DNA of 64,000 nt from Acidobacteriota bacterium (GCA_040754075.1 JBFMDH010000013.1:17008-81007), one strand, 5' to 3'. Counted from the first letter of the stretch, positions 45,914 to 56,052 are shown. Made by a program: numbers and translations. Notes: a model not told the origin generated them from the letters alone.

Positions 45914-48616
45914 ATGAATTTTCAATGTCCGCAGTGTCAATCTCCCATCGCCTCCGAAGGGCAACGGTTTTGTAACCGTTGTGGATACGAACTGAAATTT
46001 CCCGTTTCAAGTGTTGAGACAATAACGCCGGGGCAGGCAGGCGAGATTGCGCCAAATGCCAATCCTGAGATTGAGACTTTGGAAATTCCACCTTCACCGG
46101 ATACCGTTTCTCCGCCGGCGATTCAACAAGAAACCGTCGCCATTGTAAATCCTGACATTACTCTGGAAACCCCGTTAAACAACCATCAAAATCAACAATC
46201 GGCAATTTTGCGTATCGTGTTGCCATCAAGTGATGTATTTGATCGGGAGGTTAAAAAGGCAGAAACCCAAATCGGTAAAGGTCCGCGAAATGACATCGTC
46301 ATCGCCGATTCGGCAGTTTCCACATCGCATGCGGTTATTAAATTAGATAATGGGAATTACACCATCACCGACCTCGGCAGTCGCAATGGCACCACCATCA
46401 ATGGACATCGAATTGCCGCTCCACAGAAATTAAATCATGGCGATGTCATCGGCATGGGAGTCACAAAATTGACCTTTCGCCTCAGTGGTTATAGTGAAAC
46501 CGGGGTTATTCAAATGCCGGAAACCACCGCGGCAATTCCCAATATGCCGTTGCCCTTAAACGAAGAAGCTTTAGCCCACACCTTGATAGCCGAAAATGTC
46601 GTCCCCCAATCCGTCATCGAGAGATGGCGCGGCGCTGAGACGAAAGGCAGACGGCTGGTGCGCGCCTTGATTGAAGAAAAGCAAGTAAACGATGAGCACT
46701 TGCGCGATTTAATGGCGAGAATTTTTCAGATTCAACCGATCAACCTTCGGGATACTCAGGTTGATGAATCATTAGTCGCTAAATTCTCCAATAAACTGGC
46801 AAAAAATTCGTGGATTTTTCCTGTATCCGATACTCCTTGGCAATTGACCATAGCGGTTGCCGACCCGACCGATGTCGCAGCAATTGAAGAAGTAAAAAAA
46901 CAGAATTTCCTACAAGTTCTCGTGCGTATCGCCGCCGCCAACGAAATAATTGAAAAAATCGATTTTCATTACGGTGCCAGGTTAGTTGGCGTTTTACCTT
47001 CGGGCGAAAAACTCGAATATCCCTTCATGAAAAAAGAGATTGAAATCGGCAAAGCGGCTCATAATCACATCATCTTGACTGACCCGACGGTCAGCAACAC
47101 ACACGCCGTCATTTTAGCGCGCGATGGCGGTTATATGATTGTTGATTTAGGCAGTCGAAACGGCACCTTCGTCAATAGCGAGCGATTGACCACTCAACCC
47201 CACACCTTAAAACACGGCGACGCCATTCAAATGGGGCAGACCGTTTTAACTTTCAGAAATCCCAGTGAAACGCCGGAAAATGTTACGGCGGTTTTGTCGC
47301 TTGATGTGCTGAACGAAATCCGCCGTCGCGCAGAAACCAACATCACCGAACGAGCGGTTATCGATGGCGGAATGGTTCCCGCGGCGGTTGTGCCGGTTGC
47401 CAATGGGGTTGCCGCCGTTCCACCGGCAACCAATACGCCTGAGCCTCAAAATTTTGTGGTCACCAATTCGCCGAATATTCCTTTGGTTGCTGATGCCAAT
47501 GATGCGGGAAAAAAGAAGAAGAAAAAGGATAAAGAGAAGGATAAGGATAAAGATAAAGAAAAAGAACGTATCAAGGCGGCTTACATTGGAGCCGTCGGGC
47601 GAATTCTCGCGGCAATTCTCAGCGTCATCTTAACTGTCGTGCTGGCGATTTATATCAACAACTCCATGAAAGGGACGCAACCCGCGCCCACGGATAAGCC
47701 GGTAATCGAACCGACATCGAAAGGCAAGGCTAAGGTGAAAGTGGCAACGCCCGGTGCTGGAATCTCTTATGAAGGTGGAATCTTTGAATCATCCGGGGTA
47801 ACCCAGGTGCCCAATCTGGAAGGCATATTTTTCGTTGCCGATAATAAACCCAGCGAAATGTTCTTTATGAATCTGGATGGCAATGGCAGGCAATCGGGAG
47901 AAATTAAGACCATCAATTTCAATGCCAACGTTGCCGACCCCGAAGGCATTACTTATAGCGGCTCATTCTTTTATATCGTCGGGTCGAATTCTCACGCCGA
48001 AAAGGGAGAAGCCAACGCGCTGGCGCGTTTTGCTTTTGATTCCACGACCCAAACCATTCAGGGACAAACCGAAGTCATGACTAATCTAAGGGATTTCCTG
48101 ATTGAGAACGTTCCTGAATTAAAGGCGGTTGCTGGCATTGAAGGAAATGCCGGTGGGGTAAATATCGAAGGCATAGCCTGGGACCCGATTCACGACCGCA
48201 TTTATCTGGGAATGCGCTCGCCACTGGTTAATGGGCAGGCATTAATTGTACCCATTAAACTGAAAGACCCGCGCGGCGCTTTTACTACACAAAATTTAAC
48301 GGTGCCGGCATCCCCGATACATTTAACCTTAAATGGGCTGGGTATCCGCGATATTCAATATGATAACCGACTGGGGGTCTTTTTAATCATCGCCGGTCCC
48401 ACCGGGTCTGGCGGCGGTCGCGAAGTTGTACTTTATGAATGGAATGGTGATTTGGATTTAACCAAACCGGAATCGGCTCCGCGAGAGATAACCAAATTGG
48501 ACACCGTAATGAAACCGGAAGGGGTGGTACGCGCACGAATCGGTGGTAAGGATTTAATCTTTATTGTGGGGGATGGTTCAAGCTATTTGAAACTCGATTA
48601 TACCGAAGGCCCTTAA
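45914..48616 (+). CDS. Multi-domain membrane protein: zinc ribbon, FHA, MshEN-like, FHA, transmembrane helix, DUF3616-like domain
   Basis: A 900-residue protein with an unusual plan. Residues 1-25 are a zinc ribbon (C5, C8, C20, C23). FHA domain 1 is at about 95-192 (with ITDLGSRNGTTINGH). About 216-354 resembles the N-terminal MshEN/T2SSE_N domain of pilus ATPases (RLVRALIEEKQVNDEHLRDL, ITIAV-like VADPTDVAAIEEVKKQN), which binds c-di-GMP in some proteins. FHA 2 is at about 362-452 (VDLGSRNGTFVNSERL). A Lys/Glu/Asp run at 533-553 precedes one membrane helix (about 557-582), and 616-899 is an exported DUF3616-like domain with EGIAWDPIHDRIYLGMR. FHA domains bind phosphothreonine. Which kinase partner acts is unknown. 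Confidence 0.75.
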   Translation: MNFQCPQCQSPIASEGQRFCNRCGYELKFPVSSVETITPGQAGEIAPNANPEIETLEIPPSPDTVSPPAIQQETVAIVNPDITLETPLNNHQNQQSAILRIVLPSSDVFDREVKKAETQIGKGPRNDIVIADSAVSTSHAVIKLDNGNYTITDLGSRNGTTINGHRIAAPQKLNHGDVIGMGVTKLTFRLSGYSETGVIQMPETTAAIPNMPLPLNEEALAHTLIAENVVPQSVIERWRGAETKGRRLVRALIEEKQVNDEHLRDLMARIFQIQPINLRDTQVDESLVAKFSNKLAKNSWIFPVSDTPWQLTIAVADPTDVAAIEEVKKQNFLQVLVRIAAANEIIEKIDFHYGARLVGVLPSGEKLEYPFMKKEIEIGKAAHNHIILTDPTVSNTHAVILARDGGYMIVDLGSRNGTFVNSERLTTQPHTLKHGDAIQMGQTVLTFRNPSETPENVTAVLSLDVLNEIRRRAETNITERAVIDGGMVPAAVVPVANGVAAVPPATNTPEPQNFVVTNSPNIPLVADANDAGKKKKKKDKEKDKDKDKEKERIKAAYIGAVGRILAAILSVILTVVLAIYINNSMKGTQPAPTDKPVIEPTSKGKAKVKVATPGAGISYEGGIFESSGVTQVPNLEGIFFVADNKPSEMFFMNLDGNGRQSGEIKTINFNANVADPEGITYSGSFFYIVGSNSHAEKGEANALARFAFDSTTQTIQGQTEVMTNLRDFLIENVPELKAVAGIEGNAGGVNIEGIAWDPIHDRIYLGMRSPLVNGQALIVPIKLKDPRGAFTTQNLTVPASPIHLTLNGLGIRDIQYDNRLGVFLIIAGPTGSGGGREVVLYEWNGDLDLTKPESAPREITKLDTVMKPEGVVRARIGGKDLIFIVGDGSSYLKLDYTEGP

Positions 48617-48789
48617 CCTGAAATCAGCGAATACCTTTGCAAAATCGCTGATGCTGTACTATCATCGACTCGTCTTTAAATAAGCTTCTCCTTTTTAATC
48701 TTAACTCCCCCTATCTTTTGGAGTAATCTCCAGCAATCATACGCTGTCCCCAGGAGATTCAAAAACGTAAAGCTGTTTAAGGAAATATC

Positions 48790-49974
48790 ATGTCCGAAAT
48801 TCTTAAACCTTTTTCATCCCAGCTTACCATCGAGCATGCAAAAATATTAATCATTGATGATGAACCCAATATCCTTTCGGTTCTCTACTCTCTGCTTTCC
48901 GACAAACACGAATGTAAAATCGCATCATCAGCGCCCGAAGCGTTGGAGTATTTTAAAACCGACCAATTTGATTTGATTCTTTCCGACATTATGATGCCCG
49001 GAATGACCGGCTTTGAGTTATTGGAAATTTTAAAAAAATCCGAAGATTGTCCGGTACTTATTTTTATATCAGGTAATTTAAATATTGAAAGCGCCATTGG
49101 CGCATTGCGGCGTGGGGCTTATGATTACGTCACCAAACCGTTCAACCTTGATGATGTCGAAATCGCCGTTGAAAGAGGACTGCGGCATCAGGCATTGATC
49201 AAATCCAACCAACAATATGAACGCCATCTCGAAGAGTTGGTCAGTCTCAGAACCTATGAATTGCGTTTGACCAACAACAGTCTCAACGCCACGCTTGAAA
49301 AACTTTATATGAGTTACAAAGCGACGCTTCAGGCGCTGGCAAAAGCCCTGGAAGCGCGCGACGCTGAAACCAAAGGGCATTCCGAACGGGTGGTGAGTTA
49401 TTGTCTGGGACTTGGCAAAAAACTGAGCATCGCCGGGAGAGATTTAATCACCCTCGAACACGGTGCGCTGCTACATGACATCGGAAAAATCGGCGTTCCC
49501 GATGGAATATTATTAAAAAAAGGCTCTTTGACCGATGAAGAGTGGTCACATATGCGCCGCCATGTCGAGTTCGGATCAGACATTTTAAGCGGCATTGAAT
49601 TCCTATCCGGCGCTAGAAAAATCGTCCAACAACATCACGAAAGGTTTGATGGCAGCGGTTATCCATCTCGGCTTGGTGGGGATTTAATCTGTCAGGGGGC
49701 GCGAATTTTTGCGGTTGCAGATGCGGTCGATGCGATTACTTCCGATAGACCTTATCGTAAAGGTCGCCCTTTTGAAGATGCCGCAGATGAATTGATCAAA
49801 TGTTCGGGAAAACATTTTGACCCGCAGGTCGTTGAGGCTTTTACCAATATTCCGATGGATACCTGGCGTGAAATCAGACAAATGACCATGGATCCGTCAT
49901 TAAAAAAACAAGCCCAAAAACTAAGCCCTTTTAATGAAATCAATAATTCATTGCTGTCTTTAGCGAATGAATAA
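48790..49974 (+). CDS. HD-GYP response regulator (RpfG-like)
   Basis: A 394-residue signalling protein. A receiver domain (about 18-130) has phosphoacceptor D66 in DLILSDIMMPGMTG and the lysine in YVTKPF. A coiled linker follows. The HD-GYP domain (about 175-365) shows H229-D230 in LLHDIGKIGVPDGILL, the HHERFDGSGYPSRL motif (GYP at 290-292) and FAVADAVDAITSDRPYR. HD-GYP proteins hydrolyse c-di-GMP, so phosphorylation would tune that pool. It lies 39 bases before the hybrid kinase gene, a natural partner, and 173 bases after the FHA/MshEN-like gene. Confidence 0.93.
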   Translation: MSEILKPFSSQLTIEHAKILIIDDEPNILSVLYSLLSDKHECKIASSAPEALEYFKTDQFDLILSDIMMPGMTGFELLEILKKSEDCPVLIFISGNLNIESAIGALRRGAYDYVTKPFNLDDVEIAVERGLRHQALIKSNQQYERHLEELVSLRTYELRLTNNSLNATLEKLYMSYKATLQALAKALEARDAETKGHSERVVSYCLGLGKKLSIAGRDLITLEHGALLHDIGKIGVPDGILLKKGSLTDEEWSHMRRHVEFGSDILSGIEFLSGARKIVQQHHERFDGSGYPSRLGGDLICQGARIFAVADAVDAITSDRPYRKGRPFEDAADELIKCSGKHFDPQVVEAFTNIPMDTWREIRQMTMDPSLKKQAQKLSPFNEINNSLLSLANE

Positions 49975-50013
49975 TTGCACTTGCTAAAGACGGCTTTTGA
50001 TGGGTAAATAGCT

Positions 50014-53000
50014 ATGGGGGAAGAGTCTATTTCAATTCAATCTTTGACAAAGGAAAAGGCAAATCAGAATTTAGCCGAGCAGCAAAAAATTTTACGCAAG
50101 ATTAGTGCGGCAATCTACAGTTCCCTGAATTCTGAAGAGGTTTTTCAAACCATTGTAAATGAATTAGGAATAGTGCTTTCAGCCTGTCGCGTCCGCCTTG
50201 CATTACTCGATGACCCCTTACCGGATGAAATTCCCTTAACCTATCAATTTCATGCAGATTGTTGTCTGTCCCAACCCCAACCCTATCCGTTCATTTCGGT
50301 TACCGGCAATGAAGCGCTGGATTTGGTTCTTAAATCCAACAAACCGGTAGCCATAGACAATACCGAAACCGATAACCGATTGGGGACGCAACGGGAGAAA
50401 TATTTAAAAGCGGGAGTTCACTCTTTTCTGTCAACTGCCATCCGGCTCAATGGTCGACCGATTGGCGTTTTTGGGGTTCACAAATGTCAACACCACCAGT
50501 GGTCGGAATTTGAAATTGATGTGGTTGATACGGTTGCCGAACAGGCAGCTATCGCCATTCGGCAGGCAGAACTTTACCGCGAAGCCACCGAAGCGGCAAC
50601 CCGCGCCAATTTACTCAATCACATTATCACTTCAATAAGAAGCTCTTTAAATATCGACGAAATTTTAAAGGTTGCCGTAGATGAAATCGGTAAGGCACTG
50701 GGAATCAATCGCGCCTACATTCGCCGATTTATCGGTGATAACGGCATCATCGTTGCACAATACTGTAGCTCACCTGAACTTGCTGCGCCCGATATCGTGA
50801 TTGATAAAGATAATTCGGTTATTCATCGGCTACTTTCCACCCAGCGGTCGTTAATCATCGATGATGTGGAAACCTTTTTTCTGCAACAATCGATTGAACG
50901 AACCAACGAATTAAGAAATGGATTATCGCAAAGCATCTCGCAAATCCTCTGTCCGATTATTATTGATAAAAAATTCTGGGGGGTATTTTCAATCTCCCAA
51001 ACCGACCGCCTGAGAAAATGGACGAAAAGTGAAATCGACCTGGTCGAAGAGGTAACCGCGCAGGTCGAATTCGGGATCAGCCACAGTCAGTTATACCAGG
51101 AAGCCCGTCAGGCAGTTAAGGTTGAAGCTCTGGTGAGACAAATCAGTGAAAGTATCAACCAATCCAGCCGCATGGGCGAGATATTTCACATCGTCGCCCA
51201 GGAACTCGGAAATCATCTGGCAGTCGATTCCCTTTTCATCTTCACCTTAAATCCCCAAACCTATAATTGGAACCTTGAATGTACCTACAGTCATGGCAAA
51301 CTTTTTGATCCGCCTCGCAAGGTTTTTTCATATGAAGAACTCGCCCCTTTAACTGAATTTGCCGAGGATGGATTGGCGTTTTCCAATAATGTTTATCAGG
51401 ACCCCCGCTATCGCAAATATGCGGAAAAATATTTTGCGCCGACAGACATTCAAGCATTTGCAACTATTTCATTACCGCATAAACTCGGAGGTAAAATCGG
51501 TATCGGCGTTACCTCAAAAACCCGACCGCGAGAATGGCACACCCAGGAAATCACGGTTATGCGAGCCGCTGCCCATCAAATGGCTCATGCGCTGGAACGC
51601 GCCGAGTTATTCGATCAGGTTTGGCGGGGAAAAATTGAATGGGAAACCACCTTCGATTCCTTAACCGATGGCATGCTGATTTTCGACCACGAAGGCACGC
51701 TGCGCCGGATTAACGAGGTCGGCGCTAAATTTGAAGGGCTGCCCATCGCCAAAATTCTCGGCAGAAAATGTTGCACGCTTTTGAAAGGCGTGAATGAAGA
51801 AGGTTGTAAAGTTTCGCAAGTCATGCAAACCGGCGAACCCATTACTTTTGAATTAACCCCTGAAAAATATAGTCGCCCGGTACTGGTCACCATCTCGCCA
51901 TTTTCAAATCGCCCGGATGACGAAGCCGAACAGCAACACTATTCAACAACCAGCCAGGAAATATTGGAAAAGTCAGGCGCGGTTTGTATTATCCGTGACC
52001 TGAGCGATCTCAGAGCCGCTGAAGCCGCCGCCCGTGAGCAAAGAAATTTCCTGGCAAAATTGATTGAACACGCGCACGAATCCATTTCAGCTTTTTCGAT
52101 TTCGGGGGAACTCATCTGGGTAAATGAACAAACCCTGAAAACTTTGCACTGTAGTTTTGAAGAGCTATTCGGATTCGGCTATCGAAACTATATCGTTAGC
52201 GATGAAATCAACAGCACCTCGAAAGCCTTTAAAAAAGCCTTGATTGGCAAATCCCCGACCATCGAACTCCGTACCCGAACCAGCGAAAATGAAATCAGAA
52301 CCTTTCTGGGCACTTACACGCCGATTTATGCCGACGAAAATATCTCGCACATCCTTTTAATCGCCCGCGATATTACCGAAGAAAAACTGGCAAAACAACG
52401 CATCGTTCAGGATGAAAAATTACGCTCACTCGGTCAGCTTTCCGCCGGAATCGCTCATAATTTCAATAACCTCCTGGCTGCCATTCTCGGCAATGCGCAA
52501 CTCATCAAACGCCACGAAGCCAACGAAAAAATCCAGAAACAGGCAAGCATCATTGAACGCGCTGCAATGGACGGCGCGGAAATGGTTAAACGGATTCAAT
52601 CGTTTGCCAATCATCAAAAAGAAGTGGTGTACGAAAAAATTCAAATCGAAAATATCATTCAGGATTCGTTCGCGCTTACCCGGGCAATCTGGCAGGATGA
52701 AGCCAGAGCCAAAGGAATTCAGTATCAGGTAAAATTCGAGCCGCTAACCTCTTCAATTATTCGCGGTTCGGCTTCGGAAATCCGCGAAGTTTTCATCAAT
52801 ATTATTCTCAATGCGCTGGATGCCATGCCACACGGCGGCACGCTTCTGGTTTCAAATAAAGTTGAAAACGGTGTCAACATCATTTCATTTAAAGACAGCG
52901 GCTGCGGCATCAGCCAGGATGTGATGCAACATATATTCGACCCGTTTTTCACCACCAAAGGAATGCGCGGAACCGGATTAGGACTTTCGGTTAGCTACGG

Positions 53001-53496
53001 AACCATCGAACGGCATGGCGGAACCATTGAAGTCGAAAGTCAGATAGGCGTCGGTTCTACCTTCACGGTTAAATTGCCCGGTGCCACCACCCCATCGGTT
53101 TTTAACGCCAAAAAGACTGTTGCTATTTCAAGCACCAAACAATACCGCATTCTGGTCGTTGATGACGATGACCGTGTCCGCAATGCCATCTCGGAAATGC
53201 TCAGGCTTTCGCAACATCACGTTCAGGAAGCCATCAATGGCAGGCAGGCGTTGGCATTTCTGGAAAAGTCGGAATATGACCTGGTGTTAACCGACCTCTC
53301 CATGCCGGATATGGATGGATGGGCGGTGGCGACCGAAATCCGGCGTATAAAGGAATCGTCGAAAATCATTCTCTTAACCGGTTATGGCAATCAGGCGGAA
53401 AACATTGAAACCTATCAAAATCTGGTCGATGGCATCCTCGCCAAACCCATCAGCATTAACGACCTCAGCATCACCATCAGTCAAATGTTGCAATAA
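50014..53496 (+). CDS. Hybrid sensor histidine kinase with three GAF and two PAS domains
   Basis: An 1160-residue cytoplasmic kinase. Three GAF domains lie at about 25-185, 200-365 and 380-530. Two PAS domains follow at about 540-660 and 685-795, the first with cysteines in GRKCCTLLKGVNEEGC. The phosphoacceptor H815 is in SAGIAHNFNNLLAAILG, where Asn follows His instead of the usual Asp or Glu. The ATPase domain has NALDAMPHGG, DSGCGI and FFTTKGMRGTGLGLSV. A receiver domain at about 1048-1160 carries D1094 in LVLTDLSMPDMDG. It probably phosphorylates itself and the HD-GYP regulator encoded 39 bases upstream. Confidence 0.92.
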   Translation: MGEESISIQSLTKEKANQNLAEQQKILRKISAAIYSSLNSEEVFQTIVNELGIVLSACRVRLALLDDPLPDEIPLTYQFHADCCLSQPQPYPFISVTGNEALDLVLKSNKPVAIDNTETDNRLGTQREKYLKAGVHSFLSTAIRLNGRPIGVFGVHKCQHHQWSEFEIDVVDTVAEQAAIAIRQAELYREATEAATRANLLNHIITSIRSSLNIDEILKVAVDEIGKALGINRAYIRRFIGDNGIIVAQYCSSPELAAPDIVIDKDNSVIHRLLSTQRSLIIDDVETFFLQQSIERTNELRNGLSQSISQILCPIIIDKKFWGVFSISQTDRLRKWTKSEIDLVEEVTAQVEFGISHSQLYQEARQAVKVEALVRQISESINQSSRMGEIFHIVAQELGNHLAVDSLFIFTLNPQTYNWNLECTYSHGKLFDPPRKVFSYEELAPLTEFAEDGLAFSNNVYQDPRYRKYAEKYFAPTDIQAFATISLPHKLGGKIGIGVTSKTRPREWHTQEITVMRAAAHQMAHALERAELFDQVWRGKIEWETTFDSLTDGMLIFDHEGTLRRINEVGAKFEGLPIAKILGRKCCTLLKGVNEEGCKVSQVMQTGEPITFELTPEKYSRPVLVTISPFSNRPDDEAEQQHYSTTSQEILEKSGAVCIIRDLSDLRAAEAAAREQRNFLAKLIEHAHESISAFSISGELIWVNEQTLKTLHCSFEELFGFGYRNYIVSDEINSTSKAFKKALIGKSPTIELRTRTSENEIRTFLGTYTPIYADENISHILLIARDITEEKLAKQRIVQDEKLRSLGQLSAGIAHNFNNLLAAILGNAQLIKRHEANEKIQKQASIIERAAMDGAEMVKRIQSFANHQKEVVYEKIQIENIIQDSFALTRAIWQDEARAKGIQYQVKFEPLTSSIIRGSASEIREVFINIILNALDAMPHGGTLLVSNKVENGVNIISFKDSGCGISQDVMQHIFDPFFTTKGMRGTGLGLSVSYGTIERHGGTIEVESQIGVGSTFTVKLPGATTPSVFNAKKTVAISSTKQYRILVVDDDDRVRNAISEMLRLSQHHVQEAINGRQALAFLEKSEYDLVLTDLSMPDMDGWAVATEIRRIKESSKIILLTGYGNQAENIETYQNLVDGILAKPISINDLSITISQMLQ

Positions 53497-53689
53497 ATCG
53501 GACGGATTTGGTTAATATTCACCAACATAAAAATCCTCTAAAACTCATCCTTTGCTTGTCGCCTAAAATAGACGCTTGTTAGACTATAAGCCTTGAAACC
53601 TAGCTCCTCTATCAGCGTGTACTTGCAGGAAACAGGTTAGGCAAATACCTGAGCGAATGATGCCCGATAATAATTCAAGGATGGTTTAG

Positions 53690-55279
53690 ATGAAGAAGTG
53701 CAAGTTTTTATTCATTTCTCTGTTTTTAATCTTTTCAGTTTCCAACCTTAATTTGCTGAGCCACGCACAAGGCGGAGATAGCAAACGCCGCACAGTTGCC
53801 GTGACCTATTTGAGAGACCCCGTAAAGGTTTACCTCACCGGTACAACTTTGCGACCGACGGCACGCGGCGAAGCCACCGTCGAACGCTGGCGCAAACGCA
53901 ATCAAACCGATATTGAAATCAATTTATCGAATATGATTCCGGCTTACAATTTTGGCGGCGACTACACGACCTTTGTTCTCTGGGCTATCACCCCTGCCGG
54001 ACAAGTCGATAACCTCGGCGAATTTCGCCTCAAAGGTGATTCGGCGCAATTAAAGACCGCCACGCCGCATCAGACCTTCGCCATGATTATCACCGCCGAA
54101 CCGCATTATCTGGTGCGGTTGCCATCGAAAAAAGTGGTGCTCGAAAATCTCACACCCAATTCAAAAAACGTCAATGTTCAGGTAACCGATGTCTATTTTC
54201 TCGGCGATTCCGGCAAATACTACACAGATGAAGCCGCTCCACCGATTGCCGAACGCGATTTTGCGAAAACCCCGATGGAACTTTTGCAGGCGCGGCGTGC
54301 TGTGCAAATCGCCAAACTCGCGGATGCCGAACGATTCGACCCCGACGATTACATCTCATCAATCAATTCGCTGGCGCAGGCAGAATCGTCTTTCAAACGC
54401 GGATCATCGCCTTACGATGTCGGACGCATTTCACGCGAAGCGATAACCTTTGCGGTTCGCGCCAGAGACATCAGCGAAGAAAAAGCTTTGGCTGCCGAAC
54501 GTCGTTCGGAGATTGCCAGACGCGATGCCGAAGTGCGCCGCGTAACCGAAAACGCTTTGGATTTGCAAGAGCAATTGAATGATATGACGGCGCGTTACAA
54601 AGCCGCTGAGATTGCCCGCAATTCCGCAGAAGAACAACTCAGTAAAAATTTGCGCGAGCTTGCAGAAGCGCGGGTCGAAGTTCGCAATCTGCGCGAAGAC
54701 AATAATGAATTGCGCGCCGACAATGACCGGCAGGCAAAAGAGATTACCGATTTAAAAAACCAGATTGCCAATCTGCAATCGCAATACTCCTCGATTTCAT
54801 CAACCTTGAACACCACCAAATCACAGGTGGAAGCCATGCAGCGCCAGGATATCGAACGTCAGAAAGCCGAAAAACGTCGCCGGGAATTTGAACAGTTGCA
54901 ATCGACATTGGCTTCGATTGTCACGGTGAAATCAACCGGCAATGGTTTTGTTGCTATCTTGCCGGATAATTTTTTTGTGACCAATCAAACCTCATTGGCG
55001 CTGAGAGCCAAAGCCAAGATTGATGCCATCTCACAGGCGATTGCCGCCTATCCTGAAATTTTATTCACTATAGAAGGGCATTCGGACGCCCGCGCCAATG
55101 CCGAAAGTTTCGCGTTCGGACGGGCGCAGGCGGTGGCGGATTATATCGCGGCGTTCAATGTGTCGCGAACTAATTTCAAAATCGAATCGCGGGGCGCGAG
55201 TCTGCCACTAGCGAATGGCAAAACCGCAGCCGCCAAAACCCAAAACCGACGGGTGCAACTGGTGTTCACAGCTCCCTAA
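53690..55279 (+). CDS. OmpA-family protein with coiled coil
   Basis: A 529-residue exported protein with signal peptide (residues 1-27, ending SHAQ). A beta-rich N-terminal domain (about 30-190) precedes a long coiled coil (about 195-400, rich in Glu, Arg, Ala and Gln). The C-terminal OmpA domain (about 415-529) has EGHSDARANAESFAFGRAQA and AAAKTQNRRVQLVF, which bind peptidoglycan. It should tether the outer membrane or a periplasmic rod to murein. AAGGA lies before the ATG. A strong terminator follows. Confidence 0.87.
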   Translation: MKKCKFLFISLFLIFSVSNLNLLSHAQGGDSKRRTVAVTYLRDPVKVYLTGTTLRPTARGEATVERWRKRNQTDIEINLSNMIPAYNFGGDYTTFVLWAITPAGQVDNLGEFRLKGDSAQLKTATPHQTFAMIITAEPHYLVRLPSKKVVLENLTPNSKNVNVQVTDVYFLGDSGKYYTDEAAPPIAERDFAKTPMELLQARRAVQIAKLADAERFDPDDYISSINSLAQAESSFKRGSSPYDVGRISREAITFAVRARDISEEKALAAERRSEIARRDAEVRRVTENALDLQEQLNDMTARYKAAEIARNSAEEQLSKNLRELAEARVEVRNLREDNNELRADNDRQAKEITDLKNQIANLQSQYSSISSTLNTTKSQVEAMQRQDIERQKAEKRRREFEQLQSTLASIVTVKSTGNGFVAILPDNFFVTNQTSLALRAKAKIDAISQAIAAYPEILFTIEGHSDARANAESFAFGRAQAVADYIAAFNVSRTNFKIESRGASLPLANGKTAAAKTQNRRVQLVFTAP

Positions 55280-55308
55280 CGGCTGAGTTTTCTCCAAGCG
55301 AAATTATC

Positions 55309-55359
55309 AATCTCGAAGTCCGTGGGAAAGCCATTCGGGCTTCGAGATTTTCTATTTTT
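55309..55359 (+). terminator. Terminator of the OmpA-family gene
   Basis: Fourteen-base stem AATCTCGAAGTCCG / CGGGCTTCGAGATT with one G-T pair, a 13-base loop, then TTCTATTTTTA. It lies about 30 bases past the stop codon. Confidence 0.8.
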
Positions 55360-55435
55360 AATTCGGATTTTTTCGGATTCTAAGTTTGAAATCCTCTGTG
55401 GCTACGTTTATTCTTCCAATATCGAGGTGAATACT

Positions 55436-55927
55436 ATGTATTGTCCGAAATGTGGAACCGAAAATTTCGATAATGTCAATTTTTGTCGCTCGTGTCGCTC
55501 GAACCTTTCACTGGTTCCGCAAGCCCTAAGCGGGCAATTGCCGGTTGAACCAACCTCCGGTAAACGCCGTCAACGTGACCGTCATAAACCGCCTTCGCTT
55601 CCCGATGGTATACAAAAAGCATTTGTCGGATTGGGCTTTTTATTTGTCTCACTCGCGGTAATGCTATTTGCGCCAGCGGGCAGAATCTGGTGGTTCTGGT
55701 TATTGATACCCGCATTCATGTGGTTAGGCAAAGGCATATCTGAGATTGTCGCGGCAAAACAAATGCAACAACCATTCATGCCACCTCAACCGCTTCAAAC
55801 ACCACCGCAACAAGCTATCCCGGCACCTCCTCCAATAATTGGCTATCAAGCGCCCCAAACCGGTGAACTGGCGCAACCGCCACCGAGCGTCACCGAAAGC
55901 ACAACCAAATTATTCGACGAACACTGA
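55436..55927 (+). CDS. Zinc-ribbon membrane protein
   Basis: A 163-residue protein. A zinc ribbon at the N terminus reads MYCPKCGTENFDNVNFCRSC, with C3, C6, C17 and C20 as ligands. Two hydrophobic segments follow (AFVGLGFLFVSLAVMLFA and IWWFWLLIPAFMWLGK), then a Pro/Gln-rich tail (QQPFMPPQPLQTPPQQ). The ATG at 55436 is chosen since GAGGTG lies eight bases upstream and the ribbon starts there; the longer frame has no such support. This type of ribbon-plus-two-helix protein is common in Acidobacteriota and has no known role. Confidence 0.8.
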   Translation: MYCPKCGTENFDNVNFCRSCRSNLSLVPQALSGQLPVEPTSGKRRQRDRHKPPSLPDGIQKAFVGLGFLFVSLAVMLFAPAGRIWWFWLLIPAFMWLGKGISEIVAAKQMQQPFMPPQPLQTPPQQAIPAPPPIIGYQAPQTGELAQPPPSVTESTTKLFDEH

Positions 55928-56052
55928 TTCGATGCTTTTCAAAAATTGTTTATAGTCGAACTCAAATAAATCATTCACTCCTGCTTTACGTCATCAGGGA
56001 TTGCGGATTATATTTCCCACGCTTTATCAATTCATTTATTAAGGATGTCCGC

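Noticed and set aside
53497..53689. Leader before the OmpA-family gene considered as a riboswitch
   Set aside because: Some short pairings (AACCTA.../...TAGGTT-like) exist but no known aptamer core (GEMM, SAM, cobalamin, TPP) can be placed.
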